64,000 nt of DNA from Hafnia alvei (GTDB taxonomy: Bacteria > Pseudomonadota > Gammaproteobacteria > Enterobacterales > Enterobacteriaceae), in contig NZ_CP139992.1 in NCBI RefSeq assembly GCF_034424155.1, positions 558,001-622,000 on the forward strand, in the 5' to 3' direction. Positions 1 to 10,881 of this stretch are shown here, piece by piece. The stretch's first letter is position 1. Each line of letters starts with the position of its first letter. The position numbers and the translations under genes are program-made. The notes under the pieces are model-generated. The model was not told where the DNA came from. It worked only from the letters and a program-made list of their open reading frames with translations, and ran no database searches.

Positions 1-590
1 GCGACGCTATCAGCTACAGCCGTCAGAAGCTGGAAAGTATGATTTCCGTTGCCTACGGTGGTCGTTTGGCTGAAGAACTGATTTACGGCGTTGAAAATGT
101 TTCTACTGGCGCATCACAGGACATCAAACAGGCGACCACAATCGCTCGTAACATGGTGACCCAATGGGGCTTCTCAGAAAAACTGGGTCCATTGCTGTAT
201 GCGGAAGAAGAAGGTGAAGTGTTCTTAGGTCGTTCGGTTTCTAAGACAAAACACATGTCTGACGAAACTGCACGCATCATCGACCAAGAAGTGAAAGCAT
301 TGATTGAGCGTAACTATGCGCGCACGCGCCAGTTGCTGGAAGACAATATGGATATCATGCATGCGATGAAAGATGCATTGATGAAATATGAAACTATCGA
401 TGCTCCGCAGGTTGATGATCTAATGGCTCGCCGCGAAGTTCGTCCACCGGCTGGCTGGGAAGAAGAGCAAAATAACCGTTCAGACAACGGTGGCGCTCCT
501 CAAGCTCCAGTGAATAAGCCAGCGGAAGAACAGCTGAATACGCCATCTTCTGATGACAACATCACAACTGGCAACACCGGCGAGAAGTAA
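1..590 (+). CDS. ftsH: ATP-dependent zinc metalloprotease FtsH, C-terminal part
   Basis: Only the last 195 residues are in the window. The reading frame is open from base 3, so the gene begins upstream. FtsH is a membrane-anchored hexameric AAA+ protease that degrades LpxC, sigma-32 and unassembled membrane proteins. The visible part is the end of the M41 peptidase domain: the GASQDI segment (about residues 34-39 of the fragment) carries the Asp that is the third zinc ligand in the E. coli enzyme. A helical region and a variable Asn/Pro-rich tail follow. The AAA module and HEXXH motif lie outside the window. A strong terminator follows the stop codon. Confidence 0.97.
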   Translation, partial: DAISYSRQKLESMISVAYGGRLAEELIYGVENVSTGASQDIKQATTIARNMVTQWGFSEKLGPLLYAEEEGEVFLGRSVSKTKHMSDETARIIDQEVKALIERNYARTRQLLEDNMDIMHAMKDALMKYETIDAPQVDDLMARREVRPPAGWEEEQNNRSDNGGAPQAPVNKPAEEQLNTPSSDDNITTGNTGEK

Positions 591-630
591 TCGCGCTGAC
601 TGATGTAGCCAATATCGTGTGCTGACAGAC

Positions 631-659
631 AAACCCCGACTTGCTCGGGGTTTTTTTTT
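631..659 (+). terminator. rho-independent terminator after ftsH
   Basis: A 9-bp stem (AAACCCCGA / TCGGGGTTT) with a 5-base loop is followed by nine T residues. It lies between the ftsH stop and folP, so folP-glmM should depend on read-through or a promoter downstream of the hairpin. Confidence 0.9.
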
Positions 660-706
660 GCGTTCAAATACCCACCTCAAAAATAAAAATGATATATGGA
701 GACTGC

Positions 707-1540
707 ATGCAGCTGAAAGCGCAAGGGTTAACTCTGGACCTTACTTACCCTCAAGTGATGGGGATTCTGAATGTCACGCCGGATTCATTTTCCGACGGCG
801 GCAAACATAATGGATTGGATGCCGCTTTGCGCCATGCGGAAGCGATGATCAGCGCAGGTGCAACCATTATTGACGTGGGCGGTGAATCGACTCGCCCTGG
901 TGCCGCAGAGGTGAGCACCGAAGAAGAACTTGAACGTGTGGTGCCCATTGTTGAGCTGATTGCTCGCTATTTCGACGTTTGGATTTCGGTAGATACGTCA
1001 AAAGCCGAAGTGATTACCGCCAGTGCTCAGGCGGGCGCGACGTTGATCAATGATATTCGTTCTTTGAGTGAGCCCGGCGCGTTAGAAGCGGCAGCACAAT
1101 CGGGTTTGCCGATATGCCTGATGCATATGCAGGGCGATCCCAAAACCATGCAGCGTAAACCTGTCTATACCGACGTGGTTGCCGAAGTAGATAGCTATCT
1201 GACATCACAAATTGAACGATGCACCGCGGCAGGCATTGATAAAAGCCGCCTATTGATTGATCCTGGTTTTGGTTTTGGCAAGAATCTGGAGCATAATTAC
1301 CAACTTCTGGCTCACCTAGCGCATTTCCATCATTTTGGTTTACCGCTTCTGGTCGGTATGTCTCGTAAATCAATGATTGGCCAGCTTCTTAAAGTTGGCC
1401 CGACACAACGCGTGACGGGAAGTGTGGCATGTGCAGTGATTGCCGCAATGCAAGGAGCCCATATTATTCGGGTTCATGATGTTAAAGAGACGGTTGAGGC
1501 GATGCGTGTCGTCGAAGCTACACTTTCAGCGAAGGGATAA
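707..1540 (+). CDS. folP: dihydropteroate synthase
   Basis: This 277-residue TIM-barrel enzyme condenses p-aminobenzoate with hydroxymethyl-dihydropterin pyrophosphate in folate synthesis, and is the target of sulfonamides. Visible family motifs are GILNVTPDSFSDGG (about residues 20-33), GGESTRPGA, SVDTSKAEV, LMHMQGDP, DPGFGFGK and VGMSRKS. The start at 707 is chosen because it follows TATGGAGA at a normal distance and gives the family length and N-terminus (MQLKAQG). A longer frame from 641 would begin inside the preceding terminator. glmM follows 6 bases later, the folP-glmM pairing known in enterobacteria. Confidence 0.97.
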   Translation: MQLKAQGLTLDLTYPQVMGILNVTPDSFSDGGKHNGLDAALRHAEAMISAGATIIDVGGESTRPGAAEVSTEEELERVVPIVELIARYFDVWISVDTSKAEVITASAQAGATLINDIRSLSEPGALEAAAQSGLPICLMHMQGDPKTMQRKPVYTDVVAEVDSYLTSQIERCTAAGIDKSRLLIDPGFGFGKNLEHNYQLLAHLAHFHHFGLPLLVGMSRKSMIGQLLKVGPTQRVTGSVACAVIAAMQGAHIIRVHDVKETVEAMRVVEATLSAKG

Positions 1541-1546
1541 AGATTT

Positions 1547-2884
1547 ATGAGCGAGCGCAAATATTTTGGTACGGACGGGATTCGCGGAAAAGTGGGTGAC
1601 TGCCCGATTACTCCTGATTTTGTGTTAAAGCTCGGCTGGGCTGCGGGTAAGGTTTTGGCGCGTCACGGTTCGCGTAAAATTATCATCGGTAAAGATACCC
1701 GTATTTCTGGTTATATGCTGGAGTCTGCTTTAGAAGCGGGTCTGGCTGCGGCGGGCTTATCGGCGTCCTTCACCGGGCCAATGCCAACGCCTGCTGTCGC
1801 TTATCTCACGCGTACTTTCCGTGCTGAAGCCGGTATTGTTATCTCTGCGTCGCACAACCCTTATTACGATAATGGGATTAAATTCTTCTCAATCGACGGC
1901 ACTAAGTTGCCAGATGAAGTCGAAGAAGCGATTGAGGCCGAAATGGAAAAGCCATTGACCTGCGTGGAATCGGCTGAGCTGGGTAAAGCAAACCGTATCG
2001 TCGATGCCGCTGGTCGTTATATCGAATTCTGTAAGAGTACTTTCCCAACGGAATTAAGCCTGAGCGGCCTTAAAATTGTTGTCGACTGTGCCAACGGTGC
2101 GACTTATCACATCGCGCCTAGCGTGCTGCGTGAGCTTGGTGCAACGGTGATTGCCATCGGCTGTGAGCCTGATGGTATGAACATCAACAAAGAGTGTGGC
2201 GCAACTGACGTACGCCAGCTTCAGGCGCGTGTTCTCGCCGAGAAAGCCGATGTCGGTTTGGCATTTGATGGCGATGGTGACCGTGTCATGATGGTTGACC
2301 ATTTAGGCCATAAAGTTGACGGGGACCAGATCCTTTATCTTACCGCGCGTGAAAACCTGCGTCAGGGTAATCTGCGTGGCGGGGCGGTAGGCACCCTGAT
2401 GAGCAATATGGGCTTAGAACTGGCACTGAAACAGCTAGGGATACCATTTGCACGCGCGAAAGTTGGTGACCGTTACGTACTGGAAATGATGGCCGCGAAA
2501 GGCTGGCGCTTAGGCGCTGAAAACTCAGGTCATGTGATTATTCTCGACAAAACAACCACCGGTGACGGCATTGTGGCCGGTCTGCAAGTGTTGGCTGCTA
2601 TCGTGCGTAACCATATGACCTTGCACGATCTGTGCAGCGGCATGAAGTTATTACCACAGGTTCTGGTCAACGTGCGTTTTGCGGGGAATCACGATCCACT
2701 GCAAACGGACAGCGTAAAAGCGGTGACGGCAGAGGTCGAAGCGCAGCTTAATGGCCGTGGACGCGTGCTGTTACGTAAATCAGGTACCGAACCGTTGATT
2801 CGTGTGATGGTGGAAGGCGAAGATGATGCGCAAGTGACAGAAATGGCTAACCGCATCGCTGACGCCGTGAAAGCCGCAGGTTAA
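1547..2884 (+). CDS. glmM: phosphoglucosamine mutase
   Basis: This 445-residue cytoplasmic enzyme interconverts glucosamine-6-phosphate and glucosamine-1-phosphate on the route to UDP-GlcNAc for peptidoglycan and lipopolysaccharide. The active-site phosphoserine lies in the ISASHNP motif at Ser102, exactly the E. coli position. The metal-binding DGDGDR loop is near residue 242 and the C-terminal phosphate-binding [12 protein letters not shown] segment near residue 415. It is co-directional with folP and only 6 bases downstream, so probably co-transcribed. Confidence 0.98.
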   Translation: MSERKYFGTDGIRGKVGDCPITPDFVLKLGWAAGKVLARHGSRKIIIGKDTRISGYMLESALEAGLAAAGLSASFTGPMPTPAVAYLTRTFRAEAGIVISASHNPYYDNGIKFFSIDGTKLPDEVEEAIEAEMEKPLTCVESAELGKANRIVDAAGRYIEFCKSTFPTELSLSGLKIVVDCANGATYHIAPSVLRELGATVIAIGCEPDGMNINKECGATDVRQLQARVLAEKADVGLAFDGDGDRVMMVDHLGHKVDGDQILYLTARENLRQGNLRGGAVGTLMSNMGLELALKQLGIPFARAKVGDRYVLEMMAAKGWRLGAENSGHVIILDKTTTGDGIVAGLQVLAAIVRNHMTLHDLCSGMKLLPQVLVNVRFAGNHDPLQTDSVKAVTAEVEAQLNGRGRVLLRKSGTEPLIRVMVEGEDDAQVTEMANRIADAVKAAG

Positions 2885-2935
2885 CTAACTGCCGAGCAAT
2901 TTTGTCAGCATGTTTGTCAGTGTAGTTATGTGATG

Positions 2936-2972
2936 AAAAACCAGCGAATCTTGATGTTTTGCTGGTTTTTTC
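2936..2972 (+). terminator. terminator after glmM
   Basis: An imperfect hairpin (AAAAACCAGCGAA paired with TTTGCTGGTTTTT, loop about 9 bases) ends in a T-rich run TTTTTTCT. It separates the folP-glmM unit from secG. Confidence 0.75.
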
Positions 2973-3002
2973 TGCAATCGCGCTACACATCATAAATTGC
3001 TC

Positions 3003-3031
3003 TTGCACGGCTTGGCGGCATTGGGTAGTAT
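3003..3031 (+). promoter_or_regulatory. candidate sigma-70 promoter for secG
   Basis: TTGCAC at 3003-3008 and TAGTAT at 3026-3031 are separated by 17 bp, just downstream of the glmM terminator and about 90 bp before secG. The match to consensus is only partial (3/6 and 4/6). Confidence 0.35.
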
Positions 3032-3119
3032 TCACACCCGCTTCAGTAGACTTATTTTTGTCTGCTTTAATGGTTGAAGCTTTTGGCTGCGGAAATCCCG
3101 CAAGGAAACAGGTACGACT

Positions 3120-3455
3120 ATGTATGAAGCTCTTTTAGTAATTTTCCTGCTGGTATCAATTGGCTTAGTTGCCATGGTTATGCTGCAGCAAGGTAAAGGT
3201 GCTGATATGGGCGCTTCATTCGGCGCTGGCGCATCTGCAACTTTGTTCGGTTCCAACGGCTCTGGTAACTTCATGACCCGTACAACAGCTGTCCTCGCGA
3301 CGTTGTTCTTCGTACTGAGTCTGGTTCTGGGTAACCTGAGCGGTCAGCAAGGCAAGAAAGGTAGTGAGTGGGAAAATCTGGGTGCGCCAGTGAAAACTGA
3401 GCAACCTGCTGCACCAGCAGCTCCGGTAACCCCAAGTAGCGATATTCCTCACTAA
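3120..3455 (+). CDS. secG: protein-export membrane protein SecG
   Basis: This 111-residue inner-membrane subunit of the SecYEG translocon stimulates SecA-driven protein export. The sequence shows two membrane segments (about 2-22 and 54-73). Between them is the conserved LQQGKGADMGASFGAGAS cytoplasmic loop, and a polar Pro/Ala-rich tail follows. An AAGGAAACAGG segment stands upstream of the ATG. The neighbours glmM and leuU are the usual ones for enterobacterial secG. Confidence 0.97.
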   Translation: MYEALLVIFLLVSIGLVAMVMLQQGKGADMGASFGAGASATLFGSNGSGNFMTRTTAVLATLFFVLSLVLGNLSGQQGKKGSEWENLGAPVKTEQPAAPAAPVTPSSDIPH

Positions 3456-3545
3456 TCGCACTAGCTTGAAGCCAGCAGTAACCAAGAAGTACAGAATTTA
3501 GCAGTAAAGTTTTTAAAAGCTATCTTTTAGAGACTGAAGTAAAAG

Positions 3546-3577
3546 GTGATAAGTTTTGAATACGGCTTATCACTTTC
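3546..3577 (+). terminator. hairpin between secG and leuU
   Basis: GTGATAAG and CTTATCAC form a perfect 8-bp stem around a 12-base loop, followed by TTTC and then the tRNA six bases later. It could be a weak secG terminator or a processing structure of a secG-tRNA transcript. The T-run is too short to decide. Confidence 0.4.
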
Positions 3578-3582
3578 GTAAT

Positions 3583-3669
3583 GCCGAGGTGGTGGAATTG
3601 GTAGACACGCTACCTTGAGGTGGTAGTGCCCAATAGGGCTTACGGGTTCAAGTCCCGTCCTCGGTACCA
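3583..3669 (+). tRNA. leuU: tRNA-Leu(GAG)
   Basis: An 87-nt class II tRNA with a long variable arm. The acceptor arms GCCGAGG and CCTCGGT pair, and CTACC/GGTAG close an anticodon loop TTGAGGT with anticodon GAG. The T-arm GGGTTCAAGTCCC is present and CCA is encoded. It reads CUC/CUU leucine codons. The position after secG matches leuU of E. coli. Confidence 0.97.
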
Positions 3670-3725
3670 ATCCTTGATAACTTGTTTTTTCAACGTTATT
3701 AGAGTAGTATTCGCCACGATTCGGA

Positions 3726-3802
<77 letters not shown>

Positions 3803-3931
3803 CTTTCCTAAAGTATCTTTTTTCAAATATACTGTTTACGTTCAGCCAACGACTCAAACGGGTGTTTTGAAAAAAATATTGTCAGAAAGCGGCACTGAAT
3901 TCGTTCGGCAGTATATAGGGTCCAGTTGCAT

Positions 3932-3957
3932 AAAGCCCCGATTTTTCGGGGTTTTTT
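3932..3957 (+). terminator. terminator/attenuator 1 after metY
   Basis: AAGCCCCGA and TCGGGG with a short T loop are followed by six T. It is the first of two tandem terminators between metY and rimP. In E. coli the metY-rimP-nusA-infB transcript passes comparable partial terminators, where NusA feeds back on its own operon. Confidence 0.85.
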
Positions 3958-3979
3958 GTTATCTGACAACAGAATCACT

Positions 3980-4000
3980 GGGCTATTTAGCCCTTTTTTT
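3980..4000 (+). terminator. terminator/attenuator 2 before rimP
   Basis: GGGCT and AGCCC close a 4-base loop and are followed by seven T, immediately before the rimP ribosome-binding site. Two intrinsic terminators within 70 bases make this a leader where read-through sets expression of the nusA operon. Confidence 0.75.
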
Positions 4001-4017
4001 ATGTCTTGGGGGTGGGC

Positions 4018-4470
4018 TTGTCCACATTAGAGCAAAAATTGACAGAGATGATTTCGGCGCCGGTTGAGGCATTAGGCTTCGAATTGGTTGGTATTGAGTT
4101 CATCCGCAGTCACCATTCAACGCTACGCATCTATATTGATAGTGACGAAGGGATCAATGTTGATGATTGTGCTGATGTCAGCCACCAGGTCAGTGCCGTT
4201 CTTGACGTCGAAGATCCAATTACGGTTGCATATAACCTGGAAGTTTCATCTCCTGGCCTTGATCGTCCGATGTTTACCGCTGAACACTACGTCCGTTTTA
4301 TGGGCGAAGAAGTTTCTTTGGTATTGCGTATGGCGGTGCAGAATCGTCGCAAATGGCAGGGTATTATTAAAGCTGTCGAAGGCGAGATGATCACGGTTAC
4401 TGTAGATGGAAAAGACGAAGTGTTCGCGCTGAGCAACATCCAGAAAGCGAACCTGGTACCCCACTTTTAA
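4018..4470 (+). CDS. rimP: ribosome maturation factor RimP
   Basis: RimP is a 150-residue cytoplasmic factor needed for 30S subunit maturation. The sequence is near-identical to the enterobacterial family from [11 protein letters not shown] to the end (NLVPHF). I place the start at TTG 4018 because the G-rich GGGGGTG ends about 5 bases upstream and this gives the usual 150 residues. GTG at 4012 (plus two residues) or TTG at 4006 are alternatives. nusA follows 21 bases downstream in the same operon. Confidence 0.95.
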   Translation: MSTLEQKLTEMISAPVEALGFELVGIEFIRSHHSTLRIYIDSDEGINVDDCADVSHQVSAVLDVEDPITVAYNLEVSSPGLDRPMFTAEHYVRFMGEEVSLVLRMAVQNRRKWQGIIKAVEGEMITVTVDGKDEVFALSNIQKANLVPHF

Positions 4471-4491
4471 AGTTTGGATGAGGCCACTAGG

Positions 4492-5979
4492 ATGAACAAA
4501 GAAATTCTGGCTGTTGTTGAGGCAGTTTCCAACGAAAAATCGCTTCCTCGCGAAAAAATTTTTGAAGCACTGGAAACTGCACTGGCGACTGCCACCAAGA
4601 AAAAATACGAACAAGAAATCGACGTTCGTGTTTGCATCGATCGCAAAACTGGCGATTTCGATACTTTCCGTCGCTGGGTTATCGTTGATGAAGTTACTCA
4701 ACCAACCCGCGAAATTACTCTTGATGCGGCTCAGTTTGAAGATCCAGCGTTACAGCTGGGTGAGTATGTCGAAGACCAGATCGAATCTGTCACCTTCGAC
4801 CGTATTACGACTCAAACCGCAAAACAGGTTATCGTACAAAAAGTACGTGAAGCTGAACGCGCGATGGTGGTTGATGCATTCCGTCAGCACCAAGGTGAGA
4901 TCGTCACCGGCGTGGTTAAAAAAGTAAATCGCGACAACATCTCATTAGATCTGGGCAGCAATGCCGAAGCCGTTATTGGCCGTGAAGACATGCTTCCGCG
5001 TGAAAACTTCCGTCCGGGTGACCGTATCCGCGGTGTGCTGTATGACGTGCGTCCAGAAGCACGTGGCGCTCAGCTGTTTGTGAGCCGTTCACGTCCAGAA
5101 ATGCTGATCGAGCTGTTCCGCATTGAAGTGCCGGAAATCGGCGAAGAAGTCATCGAGATTAAAGCCGCAGCCCGCGATCCGGGTTCCCGTGCGAAAATCG
5201 CGGTGAAAACCAACGATAAACGTATTGACCCGGTAGGGGCGTGTGTGGGTATGCGCGGTGCGCGTGTTCAGGCCGTTTCTAGCGAACTGGGTGGCGAACG
5301 TATCGACATCGTATTGTGGGATGATAATCCAGCACAGTTCGTTATCAATGCTATGGCGCCAGCCGACGTGGCTTCTATTGTTGTGGATGAAGATAAACAC
5401 ACAATGGACATCGCGGTTGAAGCAAGCAATCTGGCTCAGGCAATTGGGCGTAATGGCCAAAACGTTCGTCTGGCAGCTCAACTGAGCGGCTGGGAACTGA
5501 ACGTAATGACCGTTGATGATCTTCAGGCTAAACATCAGGCCGAAGCTCACGCAGCTATCGATACATTCACCAAATATCTCGATATTGACGAAGACTTCGC
5601 AACCCTATTGGTTGAAGAAGGCTTCTCTACTCTGGAAGAACTGGCTTACGTTCCTGAACAGGAGCTGTTGGCCATTGACGGTCTGGATGAAGATACGGTA
5701 GACGCTTTGCGCGAGCGCGCAAAAAATGCGTTAACCACTCTGGCTTTGGCTCAGGAAGAAAGCCTGGGTGACCAAAAGCCAGCCGACGACCTGTTGGGTC
5801 TGGAAGGTTTAGACCGTGGTATCGCCTTTAAAATGGCCGCTCGTGGGGTTTGTACGCTGGAAGATCTTGCCGAGCAGGGCATCGACGATCTGGCAGATAT
5901 TGAAGGCCTGAATAGTGAAAAGGCCGGCGAGCTGATTATGGCTGCGCGTAATATTTGCTGGTTTGGCGATAGTGAATAA
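4492..5979 (+). CDS. nusA: transcription termination/antitermination factor NusA
   Basis: This 495-residue RNA polymerase-binding protein acts in pausing, termination and lambda/rRNA antitermination. Domains in order are an N-terminal RNAP-binding domain (about 1-130), S1 (about 135-200), two KH domains (about 200-345, with [13 protein letters not shown] and [11 protein letters not shown]) and two acidic repeats at about 365-495. The start at 4492 gives the family N-terminus [12 protein letters not shown]. An in-frame upstream start at 4474 would add six residues without a ribosome site. It lies between rimP and infB. Confidence 0.98.
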   Translation: MNKEILAVVEAVSNEKSLPREKIFEALETALATATKKKYEQEIDVRVCIDRKTGDFDTFRRWVIVDEVTQPTREITLDAAQFEDPALQLGEYVEDQIESVTFDRITTQTAKQVIVQKVREAERAMVVDAFRQHQGEIVTGVVKKVNRDNISLDLGSNAEAVIGREDMLPRENFRPGDRIRGVLYDVRPEARGAQLFVSRSRPEMLIELFRIEVPEIGEEVIEIKAAARDPGSRAKIAVKTNDKRIDPVGACVGMRGARVQAVSSELGGERIDIVLWDDNPAQFVINAMAPADVASIVVDEDKHTMDIAVEASNLAQAIGRNGQNVRLAAQLSGWELNVMTVDDLQAKHQAEAHAAIDTFTKYLDIDEDFATLLVEEGFSTLEELAYVPEQELLAIDGLDEDTVDALRERAKNALTTLALAQEESLGDQKPADDLLGLEGLDRGIAFKMAARGVCTLEDLAEQGIDDLADIEGLNSEKAGELIMAARNICWFGDSE

Positions 5980-6003
5980 TGAACTGTAGCGGGAAGGAAC
6001 AGC

Positions 6004-8706
6004 ATGACAGAAGTAACCGTAAAATCACTGGCAGCAGAGATACAGACTTCCGTTGATCGCCTGGTACAGCAGTTAGCTGATGCAGGGATTAAGAAGTCAG
6101 AAAATGATTCTGTGAGCCCACAGGAAAGAGAAACATTATTAGCTCATTTAAATCGTGAGCATGGCAGCGCATCAGGTAAACTGACGCTGCAGCGTAAAAC
6201 ACGCAGCACATTGAATGTTCCAAGCACCGGCGGAAAAAGCAAAGCCGTGCAAATTGAGGTCCGCAAAAAGCGCACTTATGTAAAAGGCGATGCGGCAGCT
6301 GAACAGGCTGAAGCAGAAGCACAGGCACAGCGTGAAGCGGAAGAGCAGGCTCGTCGTGAGACTGAAGAGAAAGCAAAACGTGAAGCAGAAGAAAAAGCGA
6401 AGCGTATTGCTGAAGATCAGGCGAAACGTAACCTGGAAGAGCAAGCCAAACGTGAGGCCGCTGATAAAGCTAAGCGTGGCGCAGCGGAAAGTGAAAAAGT
6501 GACGAATCAAAATACCGACGAAAAAACCAAAGCTGCGCATGCTGAGAAAGCGCGCCGTGAAGCCGAAGCTGCTGCACTGAAACGCAAAGCTGAAGAAGAA
6601 GCACTGCGTAAGCTTGAAGAAGACGCTAAGCGTGTTTCTGAAGAAGCTCGCAAAATGGCTGAAGCTAACGAAGGCAAAGCGCCAGAAGCAGAGACCGCAG
6701 AAGATACTTCTGACTACCACGTAACCACTTCTCATCATGCTCGTGAAGCAGAAGATGAAAACGACCGTCAGGTTGAAGCTGGCCGCGCTCGTGCACGTAC
6801 CGCAACCAAAGCGACTAAGCAGAAGAAAGGCAATAAACTGTCTGAATCTAAAGCCGATCGTGAAGAAGCGCGTGCTCAGACTCGTGGTGGTAAAGGCAAA
6901 CGTAAACCAAGCACTCTGCAGCAAGGCTTCAACAAGCCTGCTCAAGCGGTTAACCGTGACGTCATCATTGGCGAAACCATTACCGTTGCAGAACTGGCTA
7001 ACAAAATGGCTGTTAAAGGCTCCCAGGTCATCAAAGCAATGATGAAGATGGGCGCTATGGCTACCATCAATCAGGTCATCGATCAGGAAACTGCTCAGAT
7101 GGTTGCTGAAGAAATGGGCCATAAAGTTATCCTGCGTCGTGAAAACGAGCTGGAAGAAGCCGTAATGAGCGACCGTGATACCGGTGCAGCCGCTGAGCCG
7201 CGTGCTCCAGTTGTAACCATCATGGGCCACGTTGACCACGGTAAAACTTCCCTGCTGGACTACATCCGCTCCACGAAAGTGGCATCGGGCGAAGCAGGTG
7301 GTATTACTCAGCACATCGGTGCTTACCACGTAGAAACCGACAACGGTATGATCACCTTCCTGGATACCCCAGGTCACGCCGCATTTACTTCTATGCGTGC
7401 TCGTGGTGCTCAGGCTACAGACATCGTTGTTCTGGTTGTTGCTGCCGACGATGGCGTAATGCCACAGACTATCGAAGCAATCCAGCATGCTAAAGCGGCA
7501 AAAGTGCCGGTTGTTGTTGCTGTGAACAAAATCGATAAGCCTGAAGCGGATATGGATCGCGTTAAAAACGAACTGTCCCAGTACGGCGTAATGCCAGAAG
7601 AGTGGGGCGGCGAGTCTCAGTTCATCCCAGTATCTGCTAAAGCGGGTACCGGTATTGATGATCTGCTAGACGCAATTCTGTTGCAGGCAGAAGTTCTGGA
7701 ATTGAAAGCAGTTCGCAGCGGTATGGCGAGCGGCGTTGTTATCGAATCCTTCCTGGATAAAGGTCGTGGTCCGGTTGCAACTGTTCTGGTTCAAGAAGGT
7801 ACGCTGAATAAAGGCGATATCGTTCTGTGCGGTTTCGAGTATGGCCGTGTGCGTGCGATGCGCGACGAAATGGGCCGCGAAGTGACCTCAGCCGGTCCTT
7901 CTATCCCTGTAGAAATTCTGGGTCTGTCCAGCGTTCCTGCTGCCGGTGACGAAGCGACCGTTGTTCGTGACGAGAAAAAAGCCCGTGAAGTTGCTCTGTA
8001 TCGTCAGGGTAAATTCCGCGAAGTTAAACTGGCTCGTCAGCAGAAATCTAAACTGGAAAACATGTTTGCGAACATGAGCGAAGGTGAAGTTTCTGAACTG
8101 AACATCGTACTGAAATCTGACGTACAGGGTTCTTGCGAAGCGATTTCCGATGCATTGTTAGGCCTGTCTACCGATGAAGTGAAAGTGAAAATTGTTGGCT
8201 CCGGCGTGGGCGGCATCACTGAAACTGACGCGACGCTGGCCGCTGCATCTAACGCTATCATCCTTGGCTTCAACGTCCGTGCCGATGCTTCTGCGCGTCG
8301 CGTGATTGAAACTGAAAGCTTGGATCTGCGTTACTACTCCGTCATCTATAACCTGATTGACGAAGTTAAGCAGGCGATGAGCGGTATGTTGGCGCCTGAA
8401 TATCGTCAAGAAATCATCGGCTTGGCCGAAGTTCGTGACGTGTTCAAATCACCTAAGTTCGGTGCTATCGCAGGCTGTATGGTTACTGAAGGTGTCGTTA
8501 AACGTCACAACCCAATCCGCGTTCTGCGTGACAACGTGGTTATCTATGAAGGCGAGCTGGAATCTCTGCGCCGCTTCAAAGATGACGTTAACGAAGTCCG
8601 TAACGGCATGGAATGTGGTATCGGTGTTAAGAACTACAACGACGTTCGCACTGGCGATATGATCGAAGTATTCGAAATCATCGAAGTTAAGCGTACCATT
8701 GAGTAA
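6004..8706 (+). CDS. infB: translation initiation factor IF-2
   Basis: This 900-residue GTPase brings fMet-tRNA to the 30S subunit and promotes 70S joining. A small N-terminal fold is followed by a long Ala/Glu/Lys/Arg-rich helical segment (about 95-230) of degenerate repeats such as REAEEKAKR. The IF2 N-domain comes next, then the G domain with GHVDHGKT at 408-415, DTPGH at 454-458 and NKID at 508-511, followed by domains II-IV. E. coli makes shorter IF2 forms from internal starts. Whether that holds here is not visible. Confidence 0.98.
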   Translation: MTEVTVKSLAAEIQTSVDRLVQQLADAGIKKSENDSVSPQERETLLAHLNREHGSASGKLTLQRKTRSTLNVPSTGGKSKAVQIEVRKKRTYVKGDAAAEQAEAEAQAQREAEEQARRETEEKAKREAEEKAKRIAEDQAKRNLEEQAKREAADKAKRGAAESEKVTNQNTDEKTKAAHAEKARREAEAAALKRKAEEEALRKLEEDAKRVSEEARKMAEANEGKAPEAETAEDTSDYHVTTSHHAREAEDENDRQVEAGRARARTATKATKQKKGNKLSESKADREEARAQTRGGKGKRKPSTLQQGFNKPAQAVNRDVIIGETITVAELANKMAVKGSQVIKAMMKMGAMATINQVIDQETAQMVAEEMGHKVILRRENELEEAVMSDRDTGAAAEPRAPVVTIMGHVDHGKTSLLDYIRSTKVASGEAGGITQHIGAYHVETDNGMITFLDTPGHAAFTSMRARGAQATDIVVLVVAADDGVMPQTIEAIQHAKAAKVPVVVAVNKIDKPEADMDRVKNELSQYGVMPEEWGGESQFIPVSAKAGTGIDDLLDAILLQAEVLELKAVRSGMASGVVIESFLDKGRGPVATVLVQEGTLNKGDIVLCGFEYGRVRAMRDEMGREVTSAGPSIPVEILGLSSVPAAGDEATVVRDEKKAREVALYRQGKFREVKLARQQKSKLENMFANMSEGEVSELNIVLKSDVQGSCEAISDALLGLSTDEVKVKIVGSGVGGITETDATLAAASNAIILGFNVRADASARRVIETESLDLRYYSVIYNLIDEVKQAMSGMLAPEYRQEIIGLAEVRDVFKSPKFGAIAGCMVTEGVVKRHNPIRVLRDNVVIYEGELESLRRFKDDVNEVRNGMECGIGVKNYNDVRTGDMIEVFEIIEVKRTIE

Positions 8707-8734
8707 TTAGGTAAGCGCTCAGCTTATAATATCT

Positions 8735-8757
8735 TTGGGGGGCTTAATGCCCCCCAA
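8735..8757 (+). other. GC-rich stem-loop between infB and rbfA
   Basis: TTGGGGGGC and GCCCCCCAA form a 9-bp stem with a TTAAT loop. No T-run follows, so it looks like an RNA-processing or stabilising hairpin within the operon transcript rather than a terminator. Confidence 0.6.
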
Positions 8758-8778
8758 TTCGTCTGGGAGGAATCCAAA

Positions 8779-9189
8779 ATGGCAAAAGAATTCAGCCGTA
8801 CTCAGCGTGTATCTCAAGAGATGCAGAAAGAGATTGCGATCATTTTGCAACGTGAAGTTAAAGATCCACGCATCGGTATGGTGACGGTATCTGGCGTTGA
8901 AGTATCCCGCGATCTGGCTTATGCCAAAGTGTTTGTCACTTTCTTGAATGATAGCGATCCAAACGCGGTTCGAGTCGGTCTTAAAGCGTTGCATGAAGCT
9001 TCTGGCTTTATCCGCATGTTGATTGGTAAAGCAATGCGTTTGCGTGTTGTGCCTGAACTGACTTTTGCATACGACAACTCTTTGGTTGAAGGTATGCGTA
9101 TGTCTAACTTGGTGACCAGCGTTGTGAAAAATGACGAAGAGCGTCGCTCAGCGTCAGGTGATACTTCAGGTAACTCTGAGGAGGAATAA
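8779..9189 (+). CDS. rbfA: 30S ribosome-binding factor RbfA
   Basis: This 136-residue KH-like protein binds the 30S subunit and helps mature the 5' end of 16S rRNA. It is needed for growth in the cold. Conserved stretches include [31 protein letters not shown] and the Ser/Glu-rich tail. A strong GGGAGGA site precedes the ATG. Its stop codon overlaps the truB start by one base, so translation is probably coupled. Confidence 0.97.
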   Translation: MAKEFSRTQRVSQEMQKEIAIILQREVKDPRIGMVTVSGVEVSRDLAYAKVFVTFLNDSDPNAVRVGLKALHEASGFIRMLIGKAMRLRVVPELTFAYDNSLVEGMRMSNLVTSVVKNDEERRSASGDTSGNSEEE

Positions 9190-10142
9190 TGTCACGACCT
9201 CGCCGTCGCGGCCGTGATATTAACGGCGTTCTGTTATTAGACAAACACCAAGGTCTATCCTCAAATGACGTTTTGCAGAAAGTAAAACGCATCTATAACG
9301 CCAACAAAGCAGGCCATACCGGTGCGCTAGATCCTTTAGCAACCGGTATGCTGCCTATTTGCTTAGGCGAGTCGACCAAATTTTCTCAGTTCTTGCTGGA
9401 TGCCGATAAACGCTACCGCGTGATTGCGCGTTTAGGGCAAAGAACAAATACCTCGGATGCTGATGGTGAAGTGGTTCAGGAACGTCCTGTGGAATTTACT
9501 CAGGAACAACTGGATGCGGCGCTGGAGCAGTTTCGTGGTGATAGCCAACAAATCCCATCGATGTACTCTGCGCTTAAACACCAAGGTAAGCCGCTGTATG
9601 AGTATGCGCGTCAGGGCATTGATGTCCCACGCGAAGCTCGCGACATTACGGTGTATGAACTGCAGTTTATCCGCTGGGAAGGCGATGAGTTAGAGTTAGA
9701 AATCCACTGCTCGAAAGGTACTTACATCCGAACCATCATTGATGACTTGGGTGAGGTTTTAGGCTGTGGCGCACACGTTATCTATTTACGTCGCGTGCAG
9801 GTTTCTAATTATCCGTCGGAGCGCATGGTTTCTCTGGAGCAATTGCAGCAAATGGTTGCCGCTGCTGAAGAGGCTGGCGTTGAACCGAGAACGGTTCTCG
9901 ATCCGCTGCTGTTGCCAATGGATACCGCTGCATCTCATTTGCCGGAAATCAATCTAACCGATGTGGTTGCCGCCTATGTTCTTCAAGGACAACCGGTGCA
10001 GGTGCAAGGTTTGCCTGCTGAAGGTATGGTGCGCATCAATGTGGGTGAGAAACGTCGATTTATCGGCGTTGGCGAAGTGGATGACCAAGGACGCTTGGCC
10101 CCACGTCGCCTAGTAGTAGAAGAGCGCGTTCCTGAAGAGTAA
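9189..10142 (+). CDS. truB: tRNA pseudouridine-55 synthase
   Basis: This 317-residue enzyme forms pseudouridine 55 in the T loop of elongator tRNAs. The catalytic Asp is residue 48 in [11 protein letters not shown], identical in position to E. coli. The C-terminal PUA-like domain runs from about residue 250 to the end. The ATG overlaps the rbfA stop (TAATG), and the ribosome site GAGGA sits inside the rbfA 3' end. Confidence 0.97.
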   Translation: MSRPRRRGRDINGVLLLDKHQGLSSNDVLQKVKRIYNANKAGHTGALDPLATGMLPICLGESTKFSQFLLDADKRYRVIARLGQRTNTSDADGEVVQERPVEFTQEQLDAALEQFRGDSQQIPSMYSALKHQGKPLYEYARQGIDVPREARDITVYELQFIRWEGDELELEIHCSKGTYIRTIIDDLGEVLGCGAHVIYLRRVQVSNYPSERMVSLEQLQQMVAAAEEAGVEPRTVLDPLLLPMDTAASHLPEINLTDVVAAYVLQGQPVQVQGLPAEGMVRINVGEKRRFIGVGEVDDQGRLAPRRLVVEERVPEE

Positions 10143-10170
10143 GGTGCACTGAGCTCGATAAGGTGCTTTG

Positions 10171-10199
10171 TTGCGATCTTATTGCGCTCAGAGTAGAAT
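10171..10199 (+). promoter_or_regulatory. candidate sigma-70 promoter for rpsO
   Basis: TTGCGA at 10171-10176 and TAGAAT at 10194-10199 are separated by exactly 17 bp, in the spacer between truB and rpsO. E. coli has the main rpsO promoter in the same place. Confidence 0.55.
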
Positions 10200-10264
10200 A
10201 GCGCGGCTTATGTATTGGGCAGCTGAATTAGAGATCGGCGCCCGCCTTTTTAATCGTTTTATGA

Positions 10265-10549
<285 letters not shown>

Positions 10550-10569
10550 TCCAAACGATTTTCAGAAGT

Positions 10570-10598
10570 AAAGGGGCCTAGATTGGCCCCTTTCTTCT
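10570..10598 (+). terminator. rpsO terminator
   Basis: A perfect 9-bp stem (AAAGGGGCC / GGCCCCTTT) with a 6-base loop is followed by CTTCT. In E. coli the equivalent terminator is only partly efficient, letting rpsO-pnp read-through occur. Confidence 0.85.
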
Positions 10599-10744
10599 AG
10601 GAAGCAATCGCAAATCAGGTTAATGTATTGTAGTTAACTCAAATTCGGTTGTTAAAATCGTTGTTGTTAAAGAAGTAAGCGTTAAAACTAGAGTCGGTTA
10701 GACTGTTGCTGATAACGCATGCCGAGTGACGATCCTTTTTGCAG

Positions 10745-10805
10745 ATGTTCGCGCGGCTAATGCAAGTCTCTGGATGACCAGTGATTTCCATTAGTCGCGA
10801 GAATG
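10745..10805 (+). promoter_or_regulatory. pnp leader stem-loop (RNase III-type)
   Basis: The segment 10752-10762 (ending GGCTAATG) pairs with 10789-10799 (CATTAGTCGCG) in an 11-bp stem with one G-U pair. Four more pairs lie below a single mismatch, and the loop is 26 bases. In E. coli, RNase III cuts a long leader hairpin in front of pnp and PNPase then degrades the remnant, limiting its own synthesis. This structure occupies the same place. The rest of the 332-base rpsO-pnp spacer shows no gene I can support. Confidence 0.7.
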
Positions 10806-10881
10806 CAACGAAGTGATCGAAGGCAAAAGCGTGATGGTGTTTTGATGACGCCATTAAACTTATAAAGATAAGGAAAATACT

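Noticed and set aside
6300-6680. Imperfect repeats (AAACGTGAAGCAGAAG-like) as a possible tandem-repeat locus
   Set aside because: They are the coding repeats of the charged N-terminal helix of IF-2, normal for enterobacterial infB.
6172-7488. A 438-codon minus-strand frame opposite infB
   Set aside because: It is antisense to the repetitive Glu/Lys/Ala-rich coding of IF-2. The Phe/Ser/Cys-rich composition and lack of a ribosome site mark it as a shadow.
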